The notes beneath the pieces were generated by a model. It was not told the DNA's origin and did not search any database. It saw nothing but the letters and a program-made list of their open reading frames with translations. From the NCBI GenBank assembly GCA_963765875.1, contig CAVXYK010000029.1:124001-188000 (forward strand): a stretch of 64,000 nucleotides of DNA, in the 5' to 3' direction. Each line of letters opens with the position of its first letter. Position 1 is the first letter of the stretch. A program made the position numbers and the translations under genes. Origin of the DNA: JAWKOK01 sp963765875 (GTDB taxonomy: Bacteria; Chloroflexota; Anaerolineae; Caldilineales; Caldilineaceae). Positions 26,036 through 35,525 of this stretch are shown here, piece by piece.

Positions 26036-26069
26036 CAAAAAGAAGGAACGCCAAAGTTGGCGTTCCTTC
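26036..26069 (-). terminator. Rho-independent terminator of the lipoprotein gene
   Basis: A 12-bp perfect stem AAGGAACGCCAA / TTGGCGTTCCTT (26043-26054, 26057-26068). On the minus strand it is followed by TTCTTTTTG. Confidence 0.8.
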
Positions 26070-26091
26070 CTGAGAAAGTCAGAACAGAAAT

Positions 26092-27075
26092 TTACTGGAC
26101 CGGGAAATTGACCGTCAGCGACACGCCCATCTGGCTCAACAGAGGCAGCACCTGTTGCAGCGGACCCTTGATGGCGCTCAACGCTTTGCCCGCACCTTCG
26201 GACATGTTGCCGCCCAAATCGATGAGATCAAACAGCTCTTGATTGTCATCAAATTTGATGAAGGGCATAATCTCGCCATTTACCTTGATCAGAATACCGC
26301 TGGGCGTGACACTCAAACCAACACTTTCAATACCCATATCGGTGATGCTCTCAACCTGATCCGCCTCCAGGTTGGCAGCAGCCAATTGGCCCTGAATCAT
26401 GCCCATCATCAGCGGATTGATGCCGGCCAGTTCAAACGAGCCATCCTCGGCATAGTTGAGTTCCAATGCCAGCGCAGCCTCTGCGTTGGCAATCGCCTGC
26501 AAGTCAGTGGCAGCCAACGAATCAACAGATTGATCGCTATAGGTCATGGGTATTTCAGACTCGCCGGCAGCGACAGGGAAGCGCAAGGCAAAGTTCATAC
26601 CCAACTGAGGCAGAAGCGGCAGTAGCTTGCCGGCGTCGCCAATATCCTGGCCTGTGGCCTCAAGCACGCCCACGACCGAAGTCAACACGTCGGCATCCCA
26701 AACCAGGGCCGGGGCAGCTTTGCTGTTGATGTAAATCAACATGCCATTGGGCTGGTTGGAGAGCTGAACATGCTGAACATTCGCGTCCATCAGCCGCGCG
26801 ACCGTCTCTGGATCCATAGAGATGCTGGACAAATCTTGGCCGAGCGATTCACCCAATTCCGCCGCGGGAATGCCGGCGATGGTGGCTTCGCCCTGCTCAT
26901 CAAAATCGACGTAGATCATCGGGATGTCGACAACCAGTTCATCTGCCGGAGCCGGAGCCGGGGCTGCATCACCGATACGCGGGCCACAGCCCGCCAGAAG
27001 CAGCATGGAGACCAGAAGCAGAGCTGTCAGTACCCAATACGCCTTGTGCTGGTAACTGTTACGTATGTGTCGCAC
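26092..27075 (-). CDS. Predicted lipoprotein, unknown function
   Basis: GTG 27075 is taken as start because AGAGGAAAAG lies just before it; an in-frame ATG at 27144 has no such site. The first 30 residues are a lipoprotein signal: basic start, hydrophobic LTALLLVSMLLLAGC, with the lipobox Cys at residue 30. An Ala-Pro linker follows (DAAPAPAPADELV). The mature part is about 290 aa with two related halves: MIYVDFDEQGEATIAGIPAA and MGIESVGLSVTPSGILIKVN segments, and LPLLPQLGMNFALRFPV against VLPLLSQMGVSLTVNFPV. This suggests an internal duplication. No enzymatic motif is seen. A strong terminator follows. Confidence 0.7.
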   Translation of the reverse strand: MRHIRNSYQHKAYWVLTALLLVSMLLLAGCGPRIGDAAPAPAPADELVVDIPMIYVDFDEQGEATIAGIPAAELGESLGQDLSSISMDPETVARLMDANVQHVQLSNQPNGMLIYINSKAAPALVWDADVLTSVVGVLEATGQDIGDAGKLLPLLPQLGMNFALRFPVAAGESEIPMTYSDQSVDSLAATDLQAIANAEAALALELNYAEDGSFELAGINPLMMGMIQGQLAAANLEADQVESITDMGIESVGLSVTPSGILIKVNGEIMPFIKFDDNQELFDLIDLGGNMSEGAGKALSAIKGPLQQVLPLLSQMGVSLTVNFPVQ

Positions 27076-27207
27076 TGTTCTTTTCCTCTTTTTGAATGAA
27101 TTCGATTGGCTGATTGGCGAAAGCATGATCAATAGCGTGATCAATGGGCTGAAATGCTGAAGATGTACCCATTTTATAGCACACCCTTAGGCCACGGTCA
27201 ATCAAGA

Positions 27208-27582
27208 TTATTGACGTCCTGGTAACACATCGGCGGGTGACGTAGCGATCTCAAGAAGAAGTAGTCCCCTCATGGCAGCCTCGTTGGAGTCACGACACAT
27301 CTCCATTGCGGGTCCAAGCCGGACACAAACTTGCGGTCGTTCGGGCAGGCCAAAGAGCTTGCACCGGTTGTCATTCGTCAGCTGGACACAGCGAACACCG
27401 GCCGGTTTGCCATTCGGCATACCAGGGATCGGCGAAGAGATCGACGGCGCAATACAGCAGGCTCCGCAGCCCAAACGACAGTCCATGGCTGTTTCAGGTC
27501 TTTCGTCCTTCTTCATGCTCTTCATGGATCGGCGTGAATCAGATTCGTTTTCCCGACTCGGTTTCAGGGGGCGGCAAAACAC
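27208..27582 (-). CDS. YkgJ-like cysteine-cluster protein
   Basis: Up to 124 aa. The core DCRLGCGACCIAPSISSPIP with later Cys in VRCVQLTNDNRCKLFG and RPQVCVRLGP matches the YkgJ (CxxGCGACC) family, thought to bind zinc or an Fe-S cluster. The first 30 residues of the open frame are unconserved and the true start may be the ATG at 27525 or further in. Function is unknown. It stands alone between the lipoprotein gene and a repeat-filled gap. Confidence 0.7.
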   Translation of the reverse strand: MFCRPLKPSRENESDSRRSMKSMKKDERPETAMDCRLGCGACCIAPSISSPIPGMPNGKPAGVRCVQLTNDNRCKLFGLPERPQVCVRLGPAMEMCRDSNEAAMRGLLLLEIATSPADVLPGRQ

Positions 27583-27649
27583 AAGAATCCCGCCGAATAC
27601 AGCTTGCTTGACAGCTACTTCGATAGTGTATCACATATGCTTGCGGCTG

Positions 27650-27881
27650 GGTTAAAAATCCGTGCGCACCAAGCTAAGGATTATGTTAAACCCGCCACCG
27701 GTTCACACCGGCGTACAGCAACGGCTGAAGCCGGCTGCCAACAGCGAAAAGCGCCCTCAGGCGCTAGAGCTCAGCCGCTGAGGCGGCTTTTCGCTGTTAG
27801 CGGCGGGATTTATCCCTGCCGAAACCGACGACAGCGCTAGACATAACGCTTAGCTTGATGCGCACGGGTTAAAAACCCGGC
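27650..27881. repeat. Composite palindromic element, family 1, copy B (reverse orientation)
   Basis: The core is inverted relative to copies A and C (AAGCTAAGGATTATG near 27670, CATAACGCTTAGCTTGATG near 27841). It is flanked by GGTTAAAAATCC on the left and GGGTTAAAAACCC on the right. The bases next to the core pair perfectly with each other (GTGCGCA / TGCGCAC) but differ from those of the other copies. It makes up most of the 361-base gap before the polymerase gene. Confidence 0.8.
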
Positions 27882-27944
27882 GCTAACATACGGAAGCCTA
27901 ACCACCTTTTGCCAACCAAAGACTGCAAAACCTATACTGTCGGC

Positions 27945-30900
27945 ATGAACAACCCGCCAACCCATCTGCATGTGCATTCGCACTTCAGCCTATTGTCAGC
28001 CACACCCTCGATCCAATCGCTATTGCGACCGCGCCGTGGCCGATAGTCTGACCCATCTGGCGCTCACAGACACTAGTTCACTCTATGGGGCAGTCCAGTT
28101 TTCCAATGCTTGCCAGGCAGTCGGCATCCAGCCCATCATCGGTATGTCGACCCGCGTTCAATCGCTTGACACCGAAGAGGTGTCAGAGCCCGGTCGCATG
28201 CTCGTGCTTCTGGCCACCGGCCAAGCCGGCTACCGCTCACTCTGCCGGCTCTCTTCGCAATTGCAGGCCAGGCCAGACCGCGAAGAAAGGATGGTTCGAG
28301 GACTCGACTGGGCGACATTGAAGGAAAATGCGGACGGGATCATCTGTCTTTCGGGTGGACGACAGGGCTGGATCGAATGCTGTCTGCGCGCCGGAGAAAA
28401 CATGGGCGCTGCACGATATGCGGGTCAACTCGGCGGCATATTCGGCAGCCGGGCCTACCTCTCACTCGAACTGCATGGCGAGAAAGACCACTCGACGGCC
28501 CGTGCCATCATGGCGCTGGGCAATCGCTTTGGACTACGTACGGTCGCTGTGCAACCGGTCTACACAATGCTGCCATCGGACCGCGCTCACCTGCGACTGC
28601 TGCGCGCCATCGACCGCAACTGTCCGCTGACCGAACTGCCGGCCGACGCCATGCCGGACGCCGGACTGGACTCCAGACTGGACGGAGATGAAACGTCCAT
28701 AGGACTGCACTGGCTCTCACCAGCCGAGCTCACCCAGCGCTTCGACGCTTTCCCCGATGCGCTGGCCGCCGTCGAAGAGATTACGTCGCTCTGCCAACCG
28801 GCCCTGCCCGACAGCAATCCCATCTGGCCCAGGCCTGCCTTGCCATCTGACATCCCAGCCGACACACCTGTGGAAGAGGCGTTGTCCACCCTCGCAGCCG
28901 CCGGTCTAGCAGATCGATACGCGCGGTAGAGACGCAACATCTTGCGTCTCCGAAACGCCGTCAGACAGGTCGGCCACAGATAGTGCAGCCGACGGAGACG
29001 CAAGATGTTGCGTCTCCGAAACGCCGTCAGACAGGTCGGCCACAGATAGTGCAGCCGACGGAGACGCAACATCTTGCGTCTCCGAAACGCCGTCAGACAG
29101 GTCGGCCACAGATAGTGCAGCCGACGGAGACGCAGGATGTTGCGTCTCCGAAACACCGTCAGACAGGTCGACCACAGATAGTGCAGACGACGGAGACGCA
29201 AGATGTTGCGTCTCCGAAACACCGTCAGACAGGTCGACCACAGATAGTGCAGACGATGGAGACGCAAGATGTTGCGTCTCCGAAACACCGTCAGACAGGT
29301 CGACCACAGATAGTGCAGCCGACGGAGACGCAAGATATTACGTCTCTACCGATGTGACGGACCGACTGACGCGTGAACTAGCCGTCATCAACGAACATGG
29401 ATTTGCACCCCTATTCCTGGTCGTGGCGGATGTCGTGCGCCATGCACGCGAGCAGGGAATCCCGGTCAGTACACGCGGCAGCGTGGCCAATTCGCTGGTC
29501 GCCTACTGCACCGGCATCACCACCGTCGATCCCATCGAGCACGATCTACTCTTCGAACGTTTCTTGAATCCGGCGCGCATCACGCCGCCCGACATCGATC
29601 TGGATTTTTGCAGCCGTCGCAGAGACGAGGTGCTCAACTATGTGCGCGAGACCTACGGCGCTGACCATGTTGCCCTGGTCGCAACCATCAGCACCATGCG
29701 CCCCAAGTCCGCAGTGCGCGAGACGGGCAAGGCCTATGGCCTCGACAATGCCGCGATTTCACGCCTGACACGCCTGCTTCCCGGCGGCTGGCATCCGGAC
29801 CCTCGCCGGCGAGACCGGCGCAAGTTGCCCGACATTCTGGAACAGGTCGCCGATCCGACCGATCGGCAGGTGCTGAGCGACGCCTACGCCATCGTCGGCA
29901 CGCCCCACCACCTGAGCATCCATCCTGGCGGCGTGGTCATCACGCCAGGGCCCCTTACAGACCGCTTGCCCTTGCAGTGGACGGCCAAGGGATTCCTCAT
30001 CACCCAGTTTGATCACAACGATGTAGAGCAGATCGGCCTGCCCAAGATCGACCTGCTGGGCATCCGCGCCCTGACGGTGCTGGCCGATGCCACTGCTTTG
30101 GTGCGCAAACACCACGACGCCGGTTTCACGCTTGATCAGATCGATGAAGGCGATCCTGAGACGGAGCAGATGCTGAGTCAGGGCGATACTGTGGGCGTCT
30201 TCCAATGCGAGTCGACGGGGGCCAGACGGACGCTGCGCCAGCTCAAGGTACGCAGCGTCCGTGACCTGGCTGTGGCCAACGCCTTTTTCAAGCCGGGTCC
30301 GGCCACGGGCGGCATGGCCCAGGCCTTCATTCGTCGCTATCGTGGCGAAGAGCCGGTCCACTACCTGCATGAAACCTTGACGCCGATTCTGAATCCGACC
30401 AAGGGCGTGCTGCTCTTCCAGGAACAGATTTTGCGTGTGGCCAGGGAGATTGCCGGATTGAGTTGGGAAGAGGCCGACCATCTGCGCCGGGGCATGAGCA
30501 AATTCCAGACTGCTGAGATGAAAGCCATGCGTGAGCGTTTTGTGGCCGGTTGTGTGCAAGCGAAGCCGGACGGCCCCGGCTTCTCACCGACCCAGGCAAC
30601 GACGCTTTGGGAGCAGGTCGAGGCCTTCGCCGGTTACGGCTTCAACCAGGGGCACGCCACGGCCTATGCCGATGTGAGCTATCGATCGGCCTACATCAAG
30701 GCACACTGGCCGGCCGAGTTCTGCGCAGCGCGTCCAGTCGATTGGGGCGGTTTTCATCACCAGGCGATCTACATTGCCGAAGCAAAACGGCTGGGCATCC
30801 CGGTGCGACCGCCTCACGTCAATCAGAGCGGTCGCAAGTTCACCTTGACACGCCACAATGGCATACCTGTGCTGTGGATGGGGCTGGGACAAGTTCGAGA

Positions 30901-31516
30901 CCTGCGCCGCACGTCCGTTGCCCAGATCATGGCGCAACGAGCAGAGCGCCCTTTCGTGGATCTGGCCGATCTCTTGCGCCGCGTGCAATTCCAGGCCAAG
31001 GAGATCCGCCATCTTATCCAATGTGGAGCGCTGGATGGGCTGGGCGACAGCCGTGCGGCCATGCTCGCGCAGTCGATCGAGCTGTGGCGTGCCGGCGGCG
31101 CACAACAGATGGCCTTCAGCTTCACGGCTGAGCCGCCGCCGCCCGAAACTGCCGAGGACCGCCTCCAATGGGAGCGCCACCTCCTGGGGCTGCCGCTCAC
31201 CGATCATCCCTTGGATGTCGCTGCGGCGTATGCCCCTCCCGTTGGATTACCGGTTGTCCCGCTGCAAAACGTTGCAGACAGTGCAGGCAGACCCTGCGTG
31301 GTGCGCGCGGTTCGTCTGCCCGGCTGGACCGGCGGCAAAGGTTTTTTTGTCGGGGATCGCCGGACATACGCGGTGGCCATCGCCGCAAAAGGGCTTGCCT
31401 CGCCCAAGCCATGGCAACCGCTGGCGTTGCGCGGCCGTTGGCGGGTAGATGAATGGGGCGGAGGTTGGCTGCAAATGGATGGGATTGAGATGTTGGAAAA
31501 GCAGGAAGGTGAGTAG
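27945..31516 (+). pseudogene. DNA polymerase III alpha subunit (DnaE2/ImuC-like), split by a repeat array
   Basis: ATG 27945 starts NNPPTHLHVHSHFSLLSATP, the PHP domain. A shift near 28040 joins ATAVADSLTHLALTDTSSLY. The PHP part runs to ADRYAR at 28926. A 424-bp GTAG/CTAC array then ends the frame with a TAG. The polymerase part resumes at 29354 (GTG start) as TDRLTRELAVINEHGF. It has GIPVSTRGSVANSLVAYCTG and PPDIDLDF (catalytic Asp pair). Later come GTPHHLSIHPGGVVI, FQCESTGARRTLRQ, KGVLLFQEQILRVA and AGYGFNQGHATAYA, then a C-terminal OB-like part. Without the array the length would be about 1045 aa, fitting the DnaE2 (error-prone) type better than DnaE1 (about 1160 aa). Either the gene is dead or the two parts are made as separate proteins. 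Confidence 0.85.
28926..29349. repeat. Tandemly amplified GTAG/CTAC palindromic element inside dnaE
   Basis: Six 66-bp units (28929-28994, then each 66 bp to 29324) and a partial seventh. Each begins with the hairpin GAGACGCAAGATGTTGCGTC. The whole is bounded by inverted ends CGGTAGAGACG (28924-28934) and CGTCTCTACCG (ending 29351). Units 1-3 and 4-6 differ by a few bases, so they are not all recent copies. The unit length is a multiple of 3, which keeps frames open on both strands and explains long spurious ORFs here. Confidence 0.95.
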
Positions 31517-31523
31517 GTTCTGT

Positions 31524-31602
31524 GTAGGTGCGGTTTGGAACCGCACAATTCTCATGACGTTCAGAGGTAGCCATTGATCGTGCGGTTGCAAACCGCACCT
31601 AC
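31524..31602. repeat. REPIN-like GTAG/CTAC element
   Basis: GTAGGTGCGGTTTGGAACCG on the left and the inverted form ending CAAACCGCACCTAC on the right, each half itself a hairpin. It has the same GTAG...CTAC build as the elements at 1213-1468 and 28926-29349, with a different palindrome. It lies in the gap after the polymerase gene. Confidence 0.75.
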
Positions 31603-31691
31603 GCCATCCCCGTGTTATTTCGTAAAATCCCAATATCCCGGACTCTGAAATGTCAAATGAACCTGGTCAAGCCAGAAAGCCCCAGGCGACC

Positions 31692-34133
31692 TCATTTCTC
31701 GATCTCAAACTGACCGACTGCAATTGAATCACCGGCCGATGTGTCGTCTACTGAGACGGGTAGCCGTTCCAGCGTCGTGAAATCGTAGAAGCCAACGACG
31801 GCCGAGTACTCACCGCTTAGCAGGTCCTCTGGGAGGACGAGATGGACGGTCTCGTGGACCGGCATCAGTGGGTTCCACGCACTTGTGGGCAGAAACCCAT
31901 CCAGCGGGGGACTGTCAGCTTGGGCTACGAGTTGCCCATCGGCATCGAGGATGTGGACGAAACGCGTATAATCTCCAGTGACAGATTCATCGGTTCGCCA
32001 ACGCAAATCAATAGAGACAGTGCCCCCTTCGGCGGATCGATTCTGCGCCAACCCGGCGTTCGTCAGTTCGATTGAGTCACCGAAGCGTGCAAGAGGTTCC
32101 GTCGGCGCCTGCCCTGCATCGGGAGCCCCAACCGCCAGATAGCCGACTGTCACCGGAGCGCCCAGGTCATCCGTGGTGCTGGGGTCATAGAAGCGGACAT
32201 CGATGCGATAGTAGCCCGGTGGCGTATCTTCGGGCAGTGTGAACTCTTGGCCATCGGGCCAAACATCGCCCGGCTTCCACTGTGAGGTCCTCGATCCGAA
32301 CGGCCAACCGTCGGCACGCAGCAACTCCTGTCCATCCGCACCAACGACGCGCACCTGCCGGTTGTAGTTTGCCTCCATCGGACGCAAACTCTGCAAATAG
32401 ACGGTCAACAGTAAATCTTCGCCTGGCTTCAACAGACGATCAGGTATCGACGCACCGCCAAATTGAATGGCATCCCCCCATTGCGCCAGGGGAGAAAGCC
32501 AGAGAATGCTCTCGTCCGGCAGATTAACGGGCATGTACGCCTCGTCCTCTGCGTACGCGATCAGTGCGACTTCTTCGTCGGCATCGTCATCTTCCACCCC
32601 GGTCAGAATGGCTCGCGGCGGATCTGACTCGACAAGCGTCGACAATTCTTCCAATCCCACGATGTGAAAACGAGCACGATCGAGATCCGATACCAGCGGT
32701 GAAACGCGCCATGCAAAGGGCCCGGTGGCAAACTCGGGATAGATGGACGCGCCGCCCTCCAGCGCATAGAGCGGAGCCAGCGTCAATACGTTGCCTGCTG
32801 TGGAAGCGCCGCCTGTCACACCAGGAGCTGACACCAGATCTTCGACAAAACGGCCATAGCAGTGCGCCTTCGTCGGAAGCCACTGATCCGGCTGGTTCAA
32901 CAACGCCAAACCGGGTGCGTAGACAGGAATAGCCACCAGAACTGCGGCTAAACCGCCCAGGAAATAGGCGTAGATGCCGCCGGCACGTAACGACGACGGC
33001 CATGCCGAGAAGGCATCTACAATGCCGAGCAACGCAAGCGGAAAGAGCGGATAGAAATATTGGGGCTGAGAAGGTGTTGCGCCAAACGCGCCGATCAGGG
33101 CAAAGAACATCAACAACAGAACGAAAGTCAATCTCAGACGTAGAGCAGTGTTGGCCTCCGAATTCTTGTCGGTCGAAACGGTACCGTTGGCCATTGGCCG
33201 GCGGCGAATGAGTCTTCGCAAGGGCCATAGGCTGACAGCCAACGCCACCAGTGTGATCAGGCTTGTCGGCTGCTCTACCAACATCGCGCCGGCATAGAGA
33301 AGCTTCTCGACCAGAAGTTGATAGCCCGATACCAAGCCAGTTCCGGTCTCCGTCGCAGCATCAGAAGCAACAGTCTGTTGAAAGAATCGCGTGTTCAACC
33401 CCACATAGTCGAGATTGCCGAACAGAAAGGCTTGAGGGGCACGGAAAAACGACGCCAATACAGAAGCCAGGCCCAGCAATCCACCCGCAGAAAAGAGTAT
33501 CGTGCCCACCATCCGTTCGCGCATCGACCGCGCCGGCGCAAGCCAGATCAGCAACAAGAATGGGGCGACGGTTAGAGCAAAGGAGAGGCGCGTAGCAGTC
33601 GCCAGCCCTATAAGCAGACCGCTCAGCAAGAACCAGACGACGTTGCGCCGTGAAACACATGCTTCCCCATGCACGATGACGGCCAGCAACATCAGAAAGA
33701 GCGGGAGATCATGGTTCCAGGCGCGGCCGCTTGTGTAGGTGAAGAGGGGGAGCGCCGCCATCCATAGCGCGGCAAGGGCCGAAAAGCGCCAGCGAGACCA
33801 CGAAACATCAGTACGTGCACGCTGCCAGGCAAAAACGAAGACCAGGACCACCGAGAGCCAGCCGAAGAAGATCGAAAGCAGGCGACTGCTCAGCAGGAGC
33901 GAATCGAAGAGAGTGTAGAGCAGTGCATAGACGTAGACCAGCAGCGGCACATGAAAGAATGCAAAATCTCGGTAGGGAACCAGACCGTCGCGTGCGATGA
34001 GGGCTGCACCAGCGATGAACTGGTGCTCGTCGTGGTTGAGCTCACGTCCCATATTCAGGCCAAAAAGCAGCAGGAAGAGCAAGGCCATCAGCAGCGCTGT
34101 CGCACCGCGCATCTTCCATACGGACGGATGCAT
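31692..34133 (-). CDS. GT-C membrane glycosyltransferase (GT39/ArnT-like) with two C-terminal beta-sandwich modules
   Basis: ATG 34133 is chosen (AAGGAG upstream), giving 813 aa. Residues 1-440 are a multipass membrane domain of the GT-C type: GLNMGRELNHDEHQFIAGAA with the acidic motif of the first outside loop, then FFHVPLLVYVYALLYTLFDS, SGRAWNHDLPLFLMLLAVIV and AFGATPSQPQYFYPLFPLAL. Such enzymes move a sugar from a polyprenyl-phosphate donor to an acceptor outside the membrane. After about residue 540 come two copies of the module seen in the paralogues (GDYTRFVHILDADGQLVAQA, PVHETVHLVLPEDLLSGEYS). The gene is intact. It is divergent from, or on the edge of, the surface-glycan cluster. Confidence 0.8.
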   Translation of the reverse strand: MHPSVWKMRGATALLMALLFLLLFGLNMGRELNHDEHQFIAGAALIARDGLVPYRDFAFFHVPLLVYVYALLYTLFDSLLLSSRLLSIFFGWLSVVLVFVFAWQRARTDVSWSRWRFSALAALWMAALPLFTYTSGRAWNHDLPLFLMLLAVIVHGEACVSRRNVVWFLLSGLLIGLATATRLSFALTVAPFLLLIWLAPARSMRERMVGTILFSAGGLLGLASVLASFFRAPQAFLFGNLDYVGLNTRFFQQTVASDAATETGTGLVSGYQLLVEKLLYAGAMLVEQPTSLITLVALAVSLWPLRRLIRRRPMANGTVSTDKNSEANTALRLRLTFVLLLMFFALIGAFGATPSQPQYFYPLFPLALLGIVDAFSAWPSSLRAGGIYAYFLGGLAAVLVAIPVYAPGLALLNQPDQWLPTKAHCYGRFVEDLVSAPGVTGGASTAGNVLTLAPLYALEGGASIYPEFATGPFAWRVSPLVSDLDRARFHIVGLEELSTLVESDPPRAILTGVEDDDADEEVALIAYAEDEAYMPVNLPDESILWLSPLAQWGDAIQFGGASIPDRLLKPGEDLLLTVYLQSLRPMEANYNRQVRVVGADGQELLRADGWPFGSRTSQWKPGDVWPDGQEFTLPEDTPPGYYRIDVRFYDPSTTDDLGAPVTVGYLAVGAPDAGQAPTEPLARFGDSIELTNAGLAQNRSAEGGTVSIDLRWRTDESVTGDYTRFVHILDADGQLVAQADSPPLDGFLPTSAWNPLMPVHETVHLVLPEDLLSGEYSAVVGFYDFTTLERLPVSVDDTSAGDSIAVGQFEIEK

Positions 34134-34145
34134 CGAACTCTCCTT

Positions 34146-34262
34146 AGTGAGTGTCCGCAAATAACCTCCGGGAGGTGGTCACGAACGTTTGGCTGAACGA
34201 AGTGGTTCTGACCACCTCCCGGAGGTTCAAACCGCTCAGTTGTTTGCGGACAGTTACTTACT
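34146..34262. repeat. CCTCCGGGAGG element, family 2, copy 2
   Basis: Outer arms AGTGAGTGTCCGCAAA and TTTGCGGACAGTTACTTACT, inner palindromes AACCTCCGGGAGGTGGTC and GACCACCTCCCGGAGGTT. Directly upstream of the glycosyltransferase start. Confidence 0.75.
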
Positions 34263-34327
34263 CGGTCTTCGGCGTCTATGTCTTTGGCGTCTACATCTTC
34301 GGCGTCTGTCGATGACGGTATTGCCAC

Positions 34328-35197
34328 TCACTGGTGCATGCGCCAGCCGCCGCCCACATAGAGCAACTGGCCCGTCATCCAGCGCGCCTGCTCGGAGGCC
34401 AAGAAGACCATGACATCAGCCACGTCCTCGGGCGTGCCCAGGCGGCCGAGCGGCGTGCCTTCGTTGATCATCGCCTCAGATTCTGGTGTGATATAGCCGG
34501 TCTGAATGGGGCCAGGGGCGAGAATGTTGACGGTGATGCCATATTTGCCTAGCTCGGCAGCAGCGGAGCGGCTGTAGGATTCGATGGCATGTTTGGAGGC
34601 GGCATAGCTGATATTGGCGGTGTGGGCATGCGCGGCGTCGGTGCTGGTATTGATGATGCGCCCCCAGGTCGCGTCACGCGCCAGATAGCGCTTGACGTAT
34701 TCGGCCATCATCAGGACCACGCCACGCGTGTTGACGGTGAAGTGCAGATCGATTACATCGGCGGACGGCAGCGAAATGCCGGAGTCTTCATCACTGGTCA
34801 ATGACGGATCAAACGTTTCGAGGATACAGACCGTGTGGTTGTTGATCAGCACATCGACCGGACCAAAGGCCGCCTCACAAGCGTCAAAGAGCCTGTGCAC
34901 ATTGGCGATGTCGCCCAGATCGGCCTCCGTTGCCGTTGCCTTTCCACCGGCAGCGCGGATCTCCCCGACCAATTCGTCGGTGGTCTGCTGCTGATAAGCG
35001 CGGTAGAGCTTGTCTCCACCGACCGCCTCATCTTTCGCACCGGCCAGTTCCGCCTCGGAATAGACGGTCGGTTCTCGGAAATACGAGACAAAGACCTTGG
35101 CCCCCTGAACGGCAAATGCGCGTGCAGTGGCTGCACCGATACCATGGTTGGCGCCGGTGATCAGGATGGTCTTGTCAGTCAGTTGCGGGTCGATCAT
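34328..35197 (-). CDS. Short-chain dehydrogenase/reductase (SDR)
   Basis: A 289-aa classical SDR: cofactor loop TGANHGIG (14-21), INNHTV (NNAG-like, 119-123) and the catalytic Ser185 (INTSTDAA), Tyr198 and Lys202 (SYAASKHAIESYSRSA). The end VFLASEQARWMTGQLLYVGG is typical of the fabG-like group. The insert PTVYSEAELAGAKDEAVGGD (residues about 43-62) is unusual and may form a lid. NADP preference cannot be told with confidence. The gene is intact. It may be unrelated to the glycan cluster around it. Confidence 0.9.
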   Translation of the reverse strand: MIDPQLTDKTILITGANHGIGAATARAFAVQGAKVFVSYFREPTVYSEAELAGAKDEAVGGDKLYRAYQQQTTDELVGEIRAAGGKATATEADLGDIANVHRLFDACEAAFGPVDVLINNHTVCILETFDPSLTSDEDSGISLPSADVIDLHFTVNTRGVVLMMAEYVKRYLARDATWGRIINTSTDAAHAHTANISYAASKHAIESYSRSAAAELGKYGITVNILAPGPIQTGYITPESEAMINEGTPLGRLGTPEDVADVMVFLASEQARWMTGQLLYVGGGWRMHQ

Positions 35198-35271
35198 TGT
35201 TGAGCTCCTGGGTGTCTCGACCTACAAACATCGAATTTCAGCAGTTCACGAATTCAAGCAAAACAAGATTC

Positions 35272-35399
35272 GGCTCTTTGAGCTATTGTGGGGACATATG
35301 GAAACCCGACCTCCGGGAGGTGTCCAGGAAATCTCTGCCCCGACGGCCATTTTGTGGACACCTCCCGGAGGTCTCGCCCCACAATTCCTCACAGAGCCC
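35272..35399. repeat. CCTCCGGGAGG element, family 2, copy 3
   Basis: Outer arms GGCTCT...ATTGTGGGG and CCCCACAATTCC...AGAGCC; inner palindromes as in copy 1, with shared CCCGACCTCCGGGAGGTGTC and GACACCTCCCGGAGGTCTCG. It fills most of the 328-base gap between the SDR and the SUMF1-fold gene. Confidence 0.78.
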
Positions 35400-35525
35400 A
35401 AGATTCTTCGCTGGTCATTTTCCAGAGCAAAGTAGTTCGGCAGACCTACTCAGAATGACAATTCGTGAAGTACTATATTTCGCAATAGTGATGCGTCGCA
35501 GCCGGACATCGGCTATCACCGGCGA

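Noticed and set aside
28587..29357. Repeat proteins on both strands across the dnaE array
   Set aside because: The 66-bp unit is a multiple of three without stops, so long frames arise by chance; they have no start signals or plausible composition.
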